Source: CAZVRZ01 sp964629965 (lineage in GTDB: Bacteria > Chloroflexota > Anaerolineae > Anaerolineales > UBA4823). Taken from it: a DNA stretch of 13,294 bases. The stretch lies in the NCBI GenBank assembly GCA_964629965.1, contig CAZVRZ010000141.1, positions 1 to 13,294 of the forward strand. Direction: 5' to 3'. Of this stretch, positions 7,701 to 13,294 are shown in pieces (position 1 is the first letter of the stretch; the number at the start of each line of letters is the position of its first letter). The notes beneath the pieces were generated by a model that saw only the letters and a list, made by a program, of their open reading frames with translations, did not search any database and was not told the DNA's origin. The translations under genes and the position numbers were made by a program.

Positions 7701-10700
7701 TATGCCCACGCCGCGGTCTGGCTTAGGAGTAACCGTGGCCAGCAACGGCAAGATCTATGCGATCGGTGGGTGGAATTGGAATGAAAACGAATTAGCTACA
7801 GTGGAGAAATATGATCCTGAAAAGGATTTGGGTAATTATGCCTACCACGTTCAAGACACCATCATCAAGGGAAGTTTGAGCCTTCCCGAAAACTCTCAGG
7901 TAGCAGATTCCACAATCAACAACAGCCTCACCACCGGAGACAGCAGCCTCATCCAGAACACCACTGCCGGCGGCGCGATCACCCTCAACGGGGAAGGGAC
8001 TGTCACAGACAGCACCGCCGGCGGAACGATCAGCCTGGGCTCAGGCGAGGTCAGCCAGACAACGGTGACCGGCGGCGGGATCAGCATCGGCAGCGGTGAA
8101 GTGCTCTCCAACACCATCAGCGGTGGGGGGATTAACGCCGGAGCAGGCAGCACAGTGCGCGGCAACAACATCGAAAACAGCTCCGGCTGGGGCATTTCCA
8201 CCAGCGGGAGCGTCACGGTGGAGAAGAACCGCCTGGTGGGTAACGCCGGCGGCATCTACGCCACTGGCGGCGCGCTCCAGGGCAACCTGATTGCCAACAG
8301 CGCAGGAGTGGGCATCGAGATCCGCGGCAATACCACCGTGATTAGCAACACCCTGCACGGCAACGCTGGCAGCGCCATCAAGCTGGTGTCGGGGACGGCC
8401 TTCCAGATCAACGGCAATAACCTGGAGTTCAACACCGGAACTTACGACATCGAAAACCGGATCCCCAAGGCTACCCTGATGATGATCCCGGCCCAGGGCA
8501 ACTGGTGGGGTACCACCAGCAACGCGACGATAGCAGCCCGGATTTATGATAATTCAGATGATGTCTCCTTTACGGTAGGCCAGGTGCTGTACGGCCCGGC
8601 CGCCGGTGGGCCTATCCAGACCGCCCCAGCTTATATACGCAGCGTGACCATCCTGCCCGAAAGCCCGGTGGGGATTGAGACAGCCACGTTTGACATCCAG
8701 TTCAGCCGACCCATGGATTCGGATATCGCCGATGTTCAGATGTATGTCGACATTTCTTGGACGACTCGCGCCAACCTTCCTACAGCGCGATCGGACCTAG
8801 GTGTGGCGGCCGCAAGCAACGGCAAGATCTACGCGATTGGCGGGGGATCAACAGTGGAAGAATATGATCCGGCTACCGACACTTGGACGACGCGTGCCAG
8901 TATGCCCACTGCCCGGTCCGGCTTGGGCGTGGCTGTGGCCAGCAATGGGAAGATTTATGCTATTGGCGGTGATATTGGTGCCATTGCTGTAGCTACAGTC
9001 GAAGAATATGATCCGGTCACGGATACATGGATGCCTCGTGCCAGTATGCCCACTGCACGCTTGGCGCTTGCTGTGGCTGCAGCCAGCAATGGTAAGATCT
9101 ACGCTATCGGAGGATTGGACGAATCATTGTTAAACAGTTATACAACGGTGGAGGAATACGATCCTGCGACAAATACATGGACAACGAGGGCAAGTATGCC
9201 TACTTCCAGATGCAGACTAGGTGTGGTTGCAGCGAGTAATGGAAAAGTCTATGCTATTGGCGGATCAAATTCCAATGGTGTTCTAGGGACAGTGGAGGAA
9301 TACGACCCAGTTACAGATACCTGGACGGCTCGCGCTAGTATGACCACTCCTCGAGCAGGACTGGGCGTGGTAGTAGCCAATAATGGCAAGATTTATGCGA
9401 TAGGTGGTGTTAGTGGGGAAGCCACGGTAGAAGAATACGACACATCTACAGATACCTGGAGAACAACTGGTGCTGTTATGCACAGTCCTCGAATGGGCTT
9501 GGCGGCGACTATGGACGCCAACGGAATAATTTATGCCATTGGTGGATCCTATCAGTCTACTGCTCTTGCCGCAGTGGAAGTATGGTCAATACCATTTATC
9601 GAAAATGGTTATTGGGATCAAGAATGGATGCCCAATAACCTATACCGAACAAAATATGATATCACTTCGTTGGTTCCCCGTGGAGCCATGACCCTTACCG
9701 TTAGCGGAGCAAATGGTCAGGACGGAATGATGATCGCACCGAATTCATCCTTTGCTTTTACTGTCGATTACGCCGGCGCCATCGGCGATACCACCCCGCC
9801 CTCGATTCCCAGCGTCCAGGCCTGCGGCGCGGCCAGCCCAGATACGCTCTCGGCTCGCTGGTCGGCCTCCGACCCGGATAGCCCCATTACTCTCTACGAG
9901 TACGCCATTGGCAGCACGCAGGGTGGGGTTGATGTGGTCTACTGGACCGGCACGCAAGAGACTTCCTTCTTCCGCACCGGCCTCAACCTGACGGCCGGGC
10001 AGACCTACTATGTGTCGGTCAAGGCTCGCAACGCCGGCGGCATCTGGAGCGATGTAGGGATCAGCAGCGGGGTAGTGGCCGGCTCGGGTACCTGCCCAAC
10101 GGCAGCCTTCACTGCTGTACCTTCCAGCGGTTATGCGCCGCTCACCGTGCAATTCACCGACACCTCCACGGGTACCGTCTCCGCCTGGCAGTGGGACTTC
10201 GGCGATGGCGCCACCAGCGCCATTCAGAACCCTACTCACATCTACACCACCACCGGTGTCTTCACTGTCAGCCTGCAGATCTCCGGCCCGAGCGGCAGCG
10301 ACCTGCACATTGAGCCGGGTTACATCGCCGTGGAATCACTTCCCCCGCCGCCCGTGGCCGGTTTCCTGGCCACTCCCACCGCTGGCATCGTTCCCTTCAC
10401 GGTCGCCTATACCAACACTTCCACGGGCACCGTCTCTGCCAGCCTGTGGGATTTCGGGGATGGCATCACCAGCACCCTGGACAGCCCGACCCACACCTTC
10501 ACCACGGCGGGTTTCTATACCACCACCCTCACGGCTTCCGGACCCGGCGGTACCGGCATCTTTACCCAGGCCATCACTGCCTATGAGCCTGTGTCAGCAG
10601 GCTTCTCCGGAACGCCCACCTCTGGGATCGCCCCCTTGCAAGTGACCTTCAGCAATATCTCTATGGGGGATTACGATACCTGCGCCTGGGACTTTGGCGA

Positions 10701-11973
10701 TAGCGGCGTTTCCTCAAGCTGCACGCCGGGTGTCCATACCTACAACAGCCCAGGGAACTACACCGTCAGCCTGACAGTCAGCGGTTTGGGTGGCACGGAT
10801 ACCGAAACCAAGGTCAGTTACATCACCGTGAACCATCCAGCCCCCATAGCAGCCTTCAGCGCCAACCCGTTGGCCGGGCAGCCGCCGTTGGCAGTCACCT
10901 TCAGCGATGCCTCTACTGGGAATATCACCTCCTGGCTGTGGAACTTCGGCGATGGCAGTACCAGCACTCAGCAGAGTCCAGTGCACGAGTACACCCAGAC
11001 CGGCGTCTTCACCGTCACCCTGACGGTCACGGGCCCGGGAGGCTCAGACAGCGAAGAGAAAGTCGGTTACATCACGGTCAGCTATGATCCCCTGATCGCC
11101 AACTTCAGCGCCAACCCAACCTTGGGGACAGCGCCGTTGAACGTGCAGTTCACGGATATGTCTTCTGGGACGATCAGCGGTTGGTCATGGAACTTCGGCG
11201 ATGGTTCCACCAGCAGCCAGCAGAACCCGACCCATAGCTACACCGCACCTGGCGTATACACGGTTGAACTCACTGTCACTGGCCCAGGCGGCAGCGACAC
11301 GGAGACCAAGGCCGGCTACATCACCGTGAACCACCCAGCCCCCATAGCAGCCTTCAGCGCCAGCCCGCTGGCCGGGCAGCCGCCGTTGGCAGTCACCTTC
11401 AGCGATACCTCTACCGGGAACATTACCTCCTGGCTGTGGAACTTTGGCGATGGCAGTACCAGCACTCAGCAGAGTCCCGTGCACGAGTACACCCAGACCG
11501 GCGTCTTCACCGTCACCCTGACCGTCACCGGGCCGGGCGGCTCGGACAGCGAAGTCAAACAGAGTTATGTCCAGGTCAGCCACCAGTCAGTGATCGCCAA
11601 CTTCAGCGCCAACCTGACCAATGGAATAGCGCCGCTGGATGTGCAGTTCAGCGATGCTTCTAGCGGGAACATCACCTCATGGCTGTGGGACTTTGGTGAT
11701 GGCAATACCAGCACGGTACAGAATCCGTTGCATACGTACATTACCCCTGGAACCTATCCGGTGACGCTTACCGTCACCGGGCCGGGCGGCTCGGACAGCG
11801 AGACCAAAGCCAGCTACATCACGGTCACGCCACCCACGCCAGAATCGTATCCTGTCTTCTTGCCCCTGGTGGTGAAATCTCCTGCGCAAGTTGACTCAGG
11901 GCAATCCACCTGGATCATACCGGATTTCAAGGGTAGACTTCTGGAGTGGATTGGTTGGATTTTCAAAGGATGA
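4720..11973 (+). CDS. Giant secreted S8 subtilase with kelch, beta-helix and PKD domains
   Basis: A 2417-residue exported protein; AGGGAGGT at 4705-4712 sets the start. Residues 1-26 are a signal peptide. Residues 68-160 resemble a subtilase propeptide. The S8 domain spans about 165-465 with all active-site residues: D200 (VLDSG), H255 (GHGT), N348 (GGAGND) and S410 (NGTSFAAP). A beta-sandwich follows (470-594), then a parallel beta-helix (595-755 and 1037-1300, capped by GNWWG at 1260-1264). That helix is split by six kelch motifs (756-1036). An Ig-like region (1305-1346 and 1626-1690) is split by six more (1347-1625). An Fn3-like segment (1691-1790), seven PKD domains (1794-2370) and a tail with FLPLVVK (2380-2386) end it. 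The protease is probably active outside the cell, on proteins. The other modules suit carbohydrate or protein binding and surface display. The substrate is unknown. Confidence 0.92.
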   Translation: MNSLAIARVLFGIILISTSLFTPIPAQSSPMRYPEPADDAVANQQAVQPAVLEQPLLEQTAKTAPAYVPDRLIVQFRAGIQAQDWQSSQAEAITREGASSLEIRAMRPLLPSQGVNTLSDDALQQTYLLDLAPGSDVLSAAAQLSKDPAVLWAEPDYLAKAALVPSDPLYAQQWGLAKISAPNAWDVVTGTQTVVIAVLDSGIDFTHIDFTGRLWTNPGEVAGNGLDDDTNGYIDDVKGWDFVNADNNPADDIGHGTQAAGVAAAAGNDGAGIAGVCWNCKIMPVKVMQVSGSANYSDITAGIWYAAKKGAKVINLSLGGYSYSNAMREAVQAAVNTYGAVVVGGAGNDNLSTPFYPAAYDEVIAVAGTTNTDTKAAFSDYGSWVDLSAPGEAITTTFLGGDWGPVNGTSFAAPFVSGLAGLIRAQRPDWSPAVVKAQMERTADPIEALNPGYVGMLGSGRIDAGQAILVEPHPILSVQSTAINNDPLGRPTPGESVTLQVTLANEWWLAQSVTGTLTTTDPLVTITANQAGFGDLPAGDSGANAPDFAFQVSSSAGYNRAIPFQLAVRANGGVTTETFDFTIYTRSANEPVGGVLLADTLWTNDKTYLVNTDVGVAPGVTLTIQAGTVVKFDPGTSLNVGGALIADGTQSQPIRFIKNGTGDWGRIYFDDPSIDAVSDITGTYQSGNLLRWVNIEGAASGIGCANATPYLSRVTTDGGGITCTAGGKPVWLVDSTIQGDVSIVASTLSVEMLGIWMTRTSMPTPRHSLGVAAASNGKIYAIGGWSEGQINVDTVEEYDPATDTWATHTSMPTPRSGLGVAVASNGKIYAIGGENGGRLATVEEYDPATDTWATRASMPTPRYSLRVAAASNGKIYAIGGDEGSGPIATVEEYDPATDTWMTRASMPTPLSGLGVAAASNGKIYAIGGTAVEEYDPATDTWTTRASMPTPRYGLGVTAASNDKIYAIGGSVVSGQAATVEGYDPATDTWATRTSMPTPRSGLGVTVASNGKIYAIGGWNWNENELATVEKYDPEKDLGNYAYHVQDTIIKGSLSLPENSQVADSTINNSLTTGDSSLIQNTTAGGAITLNGEGTVTDSTAGGTISLGSGEVSQTTVTGGGISIGSGEVLSNTISGGGINAGAGSTVRGNNIENSSGWGISTSGSVTVEKNRLVGNAGGIYATGGALQGNLIANSAGVGIEIRGNTTVISNTLHGNAGSAIKLVSGTAFQINGNNLEFNTGTYDIENRIPKATLMMIPAQGNWWGTTSNATIAARIYDNSDDVSFTVGQVLYGPAAGGPIQTAPAYIRSVTILPESPVGIETATFDIQFSRPMDSDIADVQMYVDISWTTRANLPTARSDLGVAAASNGKIYAIGGGSTVEEYDPATDTWTTRASMPTARSGLGVAVASNGKIYAIGGDIGAIAVATVEEYDPVTDTWMPRASMPTARLALAVAAASNGKIYAIGGLDESLLNSYTTVEEYDPATNTWTTRASMPTSRCRLGVVAASNGKVYAIGGSNSNGVLGTVEEYDPVTDTWTARASMTTPRAGLGVVVANNGKIYAIGGVSGEATVEEYDTSTDTWRTTGAVMHSPRMGLAATMDANGIIYAIGGSYQSTALAAVEVWSIPFIENGYWDQEWMPNNLYRTKYDITSLVPRGAMTLTVSGANGQDGMMIAPNSSFAFTVDYAGAIGDTTPPSIPSVQACGAASPDTLSARWSASDPDSPITLYEYAIGSTQGGVDVVYWTGTQETSFFRTGLNLTAGQTYYVSVKARNAGGIWSDVGISSGVVAGSGTCPTAAFTAVPSSGYAPLTVQFTDTSTGTVSAWQWDFGDGATSAIQNPTHIYTTTGVFTVSLQISGPSGSDLHIEPGYIAVESLPPPPVAGFLATPTAGIVPFTVAYTNTSTGTVSASLWDFGDGITSTLDSPTHTFTTAGFYTTTLTASGPGGTGIFTQAITAYEPVSAGFSGTPTSGIAPLQVTFSNISMGDYDTCAWDFGDSGVSSSCTPGVHTYNSPGNYTVSLTVSGLGGTDTETKVSYITVNHPAPIAAFSANPLAGQPPLAVTFSDASTGNITSWLWNFGDGSTSTQQSPVHEYTQTGVFTVTLTVTGPGGSDSEEKVGYITVSYDPLIANFSANPTLGTAPLNVQFTDMSSGTISGWSWNFGDGSTSSQQNPTHSYTAPGVYTVELTVTGPGGSDTETKAGYITVNHPAPIAAFSASPLAGQPPLAVTFSDTSTGNITSWLWNFGDGSTSTQQSPVHEYTQTGVFTVTLTVTGPGGSDSEVKQSYVQVSHQSVIANFSANLTNGIAPLDVQFSDASSGNITSWLWDFGDGNTSTVQNPLHTYITPGTYPVTLTVTGPGGSDSETKASYITVTPPTPESYPVFLPLVVKSPAQVDSGQSTWIIPDFKGRLLEWIGWIFKG
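6985..7827 (+). repeat. Kelch block 1, six tandem motifs inside the beta-helix
   Basis: Six units of about 40-51 residues follow the pattern SMPTPRxGLGVAAASNGKIYAIGG then VEEYDPATDTW, covering residues 756-1036. Blade 4 is shortened (about 40 residues). The DNA is also repetitive: blades 2 (about 7138-7217) and 6 (about 7689-7768) differ at only a few positions over 80 bases, so duplication or conversion is recent. The codons use more A and T in third positions than the flanking beta-helix code. Six blades are enough for one beta-propeller. Confidence 0.88.
7828..8622 (+). repeat. Parallel beta-helix repeat ladder
   Basis: Residues 1037 to about 1300 of the secreted protein form a regular ladder of coils. 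The early ones are about 17-18 residues (for example TTVTGGGISIGSGEVLS) and later ones about 21 (NTLHGNAGSAIKL and relatives). The ladder ends in GNWWG and a DDVSF...GQVLYGP segment typical of beta-helix ends. It continues the repeats seen before the kelch block (residues 595-755). Confidence 0.75.
8758..9594 (+). repeat. Kelch block 2, six tandem motifs inside an Ig-like region
   Basis: Six kelch units cover residues 1347-1625, from WTTRANLPTARSDLG to AAVEVWSIP. They match block 1 in consensus, but the last unit is more diverged (MDANGIIYAIGG). The block begins in the middle of a segment starting TFDIQFSRPMDSD and ends before a segment (FIENGYWD...MTLTVSGA) that looks like the other half of the same Ig-like domain. 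Confidence 0.87.
10819..11056 (+). repeat. Segmental duplication within the PKD array, copy 1
   Basis: Positions 10819-11056 match 11317-11554 at about 94 percent by hand count, with a period of 498 bases (166 codons, two PKD units). Most differences are synonymous; N to S and A to T are the clear amino-acid changes. PKD units 4 and 6 are therefore recent copies of one another. Confidence 0.85.
11317..11554 (+). repeat. Segmental duplication within the PKD array, copy 2
   Basis: Second copy of 10819-11056. The match begins in the last strand of the preceding unit (YITVNHPAPIAAFSA) and fades after GGSDSE, where the copies read EKVGYI and VKQSYV. Confidence 0.85.
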
Positions 11974-12245
11974 AAAAGTAAGGGATCTAAAAAACAACCA
12001 GGTTTTTCAACGGTATTGCATTGTTTTTCTTGCAGTACTACTCCGAACCTCTCTTGGTGTACGTCCAGGATGTGGCTGTGAAGCTACCCTGCATATGGGT
12101 TCTCCTTGCGATAATCCCTGACCTTCGCAAGCTGCTCAATTATTCGTTGTGAAAATGAACGTTTTTTCAAAGTTGAAATTAATCTGGCCAGGGCCAACGT
12201 GGTCGACTTTGTAAAGTGGGTGGTTTTTCTTGACCAATTCACATC
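11974..12245. other. Convergent intergenic region without a gene
   Basis: This lies between the secreted-protein gene (plus strand) and the vapC-like gene (minus strand). No supported gene is seen. It holds one weak A/T-rich hairpin near 11990-12007 and a short GAAAA...TTTTC inverted repeat near 12151-12168. Either could serve as a convergent terminator, but neither is strong. Confidence 0.6.
11990..12007 (+). terminator. Weak candidate terminator of the subtilase gene
   Basis: AAAAAC (11990-11995) pairs with GTTTTT (12002-12007) around a six-base loop, 17 bases after the stop. The stem is nearly all A-T, so it is much weaker than the terminators at 2171 and 13217. Confidence 0.28.
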
Positions 12246-12677
12246 TCAAGCCAGATCGTTGCCCGGAACCTTCACCGCCAGTTCATCGAAACGGGCAAAA
12301 TGGCGCCGGTCGAAGGTGCAAACGGTGGATAGGCCCTGCCGGTGCATCCAGGCCGCGTTATAGGCATCGATGAAATCTACGTTCTTCTCCACATGCCACA
12401 GGATGGCCTGCAGAGCTACTTCTCCGTCAACGACTTCCAGGCCGGGGGTGTTGAGGATTGCCAATACACCCTCCTGGGTTTGTAGGGGAGTGAGTTGGTA
12501 GAAGGATTCTAGCGTCCAGACGATTTCTGCGATCACCATGGCGTTTGTCACCAGGGTGATCTGTCCTTGGGCGGCCGCCTGTAACACCTGCTCAAAGGCG
12601 TCAGCCTGGTCAGGCAGATCATTCGTTAGATAGCGCAGGAATAGATTCGTATCAGCAAAGACGCGTTCAGCGTTCAT
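12246..12677 (-). CDS. vapC: VapC-like PIN-domain toxin
   Basis: This 143-residue PIN-domain protein has the expected acidic residues: D9 (FADTN), E51 (VIAEIVW), D104 with D101 nearby (VDFIDAY) and D123 (TFDRRHF), which together would bind the metal of the ribonuclease site. VapC toxins cut RNA and are blocked by a VapB partner. The start overlaps the antitoxin gene by 11 bases and has GGAAAGG upstream, so translation is coupled to the antitoxin. Length and motif spacing are normal, so the toxin looks intact. The RNA target cannot be told from sequence. Confidence 0.9.
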   Translation of the reverse strand: MNAERVFADTNLFLRYLTNDLPDQADAFEQVLQAAAQGQITLVTNAMVIAEIVWTLESFYQLTPLQTQEGVLAILNTPGLEVVDGEVALQAILWHVEKNVDFIDAYNAAWMHRQGLSTVCTFDRRHFARFDELAVKVPGNDLA

Positions 12678-12918
12678 GCGGAGCGCCTTTCCGGATGCCT
12701 GCCCCCAGCACCTGCCGGCGAATATTTTCGAAATCTTGCGGCTCGGTCACAGCCACACTGCCGCGTAAGTCGAGCAGCGTCTGTGTCAAGAGGCGGATGA
12801 TGATCTGATCTCCCTGGGAGACGATGACGATGCGGTCACCTTCCTGGATGCCCGTTTGCCGCCGTACCTGGCTTGGCAGGGTGATTTGCCCGCGCCGACC
12901 GACTTTGGTGGTGATCAT
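12667..12918 (-). CDS. vapB: VapB-like antitoxin, AbrB/SpoVT domain
   Basis: This 83-residue protein begins with a swapped-hairpin AbrB-type DNA-binding domain at about residues 3-45 (KVGRRGQITLPSQVRRQTGIQEGDRI). A C-terminal tail (46-83) is expected to wrap the toxin. A strong ribosome-binding site, GGAGGT on the minus strand (12925-12930), lies six bases before the ATG. The stop overlaps the start of the PIN toxin gene, giving the usual antitoxin-first order. AbrB-type antitoxins repress their own promoter, alone and more strongly with the toxin. The inverted repeat at 12963-12986 is the likely site. Confidence 0.9.
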   Translation of the reverse strand: MITTKVGRRGQITLPSQVRRQTGIQEGDRIVIVSQGDQIIIRLLTQTLLDLRGSVAVTEPQDFENIRRQVLGAGIRKGAPHER

Positions 12919-12947
12919 AATACTACCTCCTATGGATAGATCGTTGG

Positions 12948-12986
12948 AATGTAATCGACTTGACTGACATATTCAATAATATCAGT
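12948..12986 (-). promoter_or_regulatory. Candidate vapBC promoter with operator-like repeat
   Basis: On the minus strand, TTGAAT (12971-12976) and TACATT (12948-12953) are 17 bases apart, a fair sigma-70-type promoter. An imperfect inverted repeat, ACTGA..TATT-C-AATA...TCAGT, spans 12963-12986 and covers the -35 element, a natural position for autorepression. Confidence 0.45.
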
Positions 12987-13114
12987 TAAAATCAATTGTA
13001 TCCGTTTTATTCGCTCTTGTCAATTACATCCAGCCATTGCCCACTATTTCGATTACTTTATGCCTAAGGAAAATTCATTTATCACGCTGGATGCGAACAG
13101 GGGCGAAATTCCGC

Positions 13115-13142
13115 TTGACGATTTCGCAATTAAGATTATAAT
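13115..13142 (+). promoter_or_regulatory. Near-consensus sigma-70-type promoter
   Basis: TTGACG (13115-13120) and TATAAT (13137-13142) are 16 bases apart: eleven of twelve consensus bases, the best promoter in the window. The expected start is near 13149, just before the first hairpin and about 120 bases before the GTG at 13271. It diverges from vapBC. Confidence 0.7.
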
Positions 13143-13157
13143 CCCCCTCAGATTTTG

Positions 13158-13188
13158 CGCACCCCATTGGGCGGGCGCGTTTTTGTTT
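13158..13188 (+). terminator. Terminator-like hairpin 1 in the leader
   Basis: CGC-A-CCC (13158-13164) pairs with GGG-C-GCG (13073-equivalent bases at 13173-13179) with one A/C mismatch and an eight-base loop, followed by TTTTTGTTT (13180-13188). Moderately strong. Confidence 0.5.
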
Positions 13189-13216
13189 AAGCAGTAGCAG
13201 CGCACATTGCCTTTCC

Positions 13217-13246
13217 GCGCACCATCCACCTGGGTGGTGCGCTTTT
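13217..13246 (+). terminator. Strong intrinsic terminator 2 in the leader
   Basis: GCGCACCA (13217-13224) pairs with TGGTGCGC (13235-13242). The stem extends inward by T-G, C-G and C-G to a four-base ACCT loop, eleven pairs in all, followed by TTTT. It lies only 12 bases before the ribosome-binding site of the next gene. Confidence 0.75.
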
Positions 13247-13270
13247 GATTCTCTGCTCAAGGAGTGTGCT

Positions 13271-13294
13271 GTGCGCCGAAAGCTTGCCCTTTTC
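13271..13294 (+). CDS. Start of a gene running off the window, perhaps a secreted protein
   Basis: GTG at 13271 follows AAGGAG (13259-13264) with a six-base spacer, a good initiation site. The eight visible codons read (M)RRKLALF, a basic start followed by hydrophobic residues as in a signal peptide. No stop is reached. Function cannot be told. Confidence 0.5.

Larger units (their letters stand above)
10099..11829 (+). repeat. Array of seven PKD domains
   Basis: Seven units of about 80-85 residues (1794-2370) each carry the PKD signature W-[DN]-F-G-D (WDFGDG or WNFGDG), preceded by an AxFxAxPxxGxxPLxVxF strand and followed by Y...G.YTVxLTVTGPGGSD. Unit 3 has the variant WDFGDSG. PKD domains are beta-sandwich spacers common in surface proteins and secreted enzymes. 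Confidence 0.93.
13149..13246 (+). ncRNA. Putative leader or small RNA with two terminator hairpins
   Basis: From the promoter at 13115-13142 a transcript of about 98 bases would run to the second T-tract. It contains hairpins at 13158-13179 and 13217-13242, each followed by T-rich sequence. Both begin with the same GCGCACC arm (13157-13163 and 13217-13223), so the first arm could pair with GGTGCGC (13236-13242) instead of its own partner. This allows mutually exclusive folds. It matches no RNA family I recognise, and whether it is a separate small RNA or an attenuator is unknown. Confidence 0.35.
12987..13270. other. Divergent intergenic region with promoter and two hairpins
   Basis: No supported ORF is present here. 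Apart from an AT-rich stretch at 12987-13080, it contains the strong plus-strand promoter, two hairpins with T-tracts and the ribosome-binding site of the gene starting at 13271, each listed separately. Confidence 0.6.

Noticed and set aside
6985..9594. Kelch-coding repeats as a CRISPR-like or satellite array
   Set aside because: The repeats keep one reading frame and match kelch motifs; spacing varies by codons and there are no spacer-type unique segments.
11891..12121. Plus-strand open frame of 76 residues after the subtilase domain region
   Set aside because: It starts inside the secreted-protein gene in another frame, lacks a ribosome-binding site and has no recognisable content.
13075..13260. 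Minus-strand open frame of 61 residues near the right edge
   Set aside because: It is antisense to the promoter and hairpins, with no ribosome-binding site; the regulatory reading explains the region better.

Overview
The window looks like chromosomal DNA of a member of the Chloroflexota (Anaerolineae-like). This is inferred from one very large secreted protein with a subtilase, kelch, beta-helix and PKD architecture that ends near a 'FLPLVVK' motif, a pattern I associate with exported proteins of that phylum, and from the GC-rich host-like segments. No rRNA, tRNA, CRISPR array, transposase or integrase was found.

Layout, left to right. (1) Positions 3-1055 hold the 3' part of a GC-rich gene I do not recognise. 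(2) Positions 1188-2200 hold a compact toxin-antitoxin operon: a HigB/Gp49-like toxin, an overlapping XRE-family antitoxin, and a third gene resembling UPF0175 antitoxins whose usual PIN partner is not visible. An operator-like inverted repeat lies in front and an intrinsic terminator overlaps the last stop codon. (3) Positions about 2390-4390 form an AT-rich island that stands out from the GC-rich flanks. It carries two overlapping membrane-protein genes: a coiled-coil four-helix protein, and a distant UbiA-prenyltransferase-like protein with an NxxDxxxD motif. A 21-base imperfect direct repeat (2283-2303 and 4477-4497) brackets the island. A small acidic ORF lies at its right end.

(4) Positions 4720-11973 encode one 2417-residue secreted protein: signal peptide, propeptide, complete S8 subtilisin domain, a beta-sandwich, a parallel beta-helix, an Ig-like region, an Fn3-like region and seven PKD domains. 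Two six-motif kelch blocks sit inside other domains: the first splits the beta-helix and the second splits the Ig-like region. Both are encoded by DNA of different composition and very repetitive sequence, which suggests that kelch cassettes were inserted in frame into an older scaffold.

(5) Positions 12246-12918 (minus strand) hold a VapB/VapC toxin-antitoxin pair with its own promoter and operator-like repeat. (6) Divergent from vapBC, a near-consensus promoter (13115-13142) is followed by two hairpins with T-tracts that share the same 5' arm. After them come a good ribosome-binding site and a GTG start at 13271 that runs off the window. This looks like an attenuator leader or a small RNA.

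The toxin-antitoxin modules on both sides and the AT-rich island point to an accessory region. How the membrane proteins relate to the giant surface protein cannot be settled from sequence alone.
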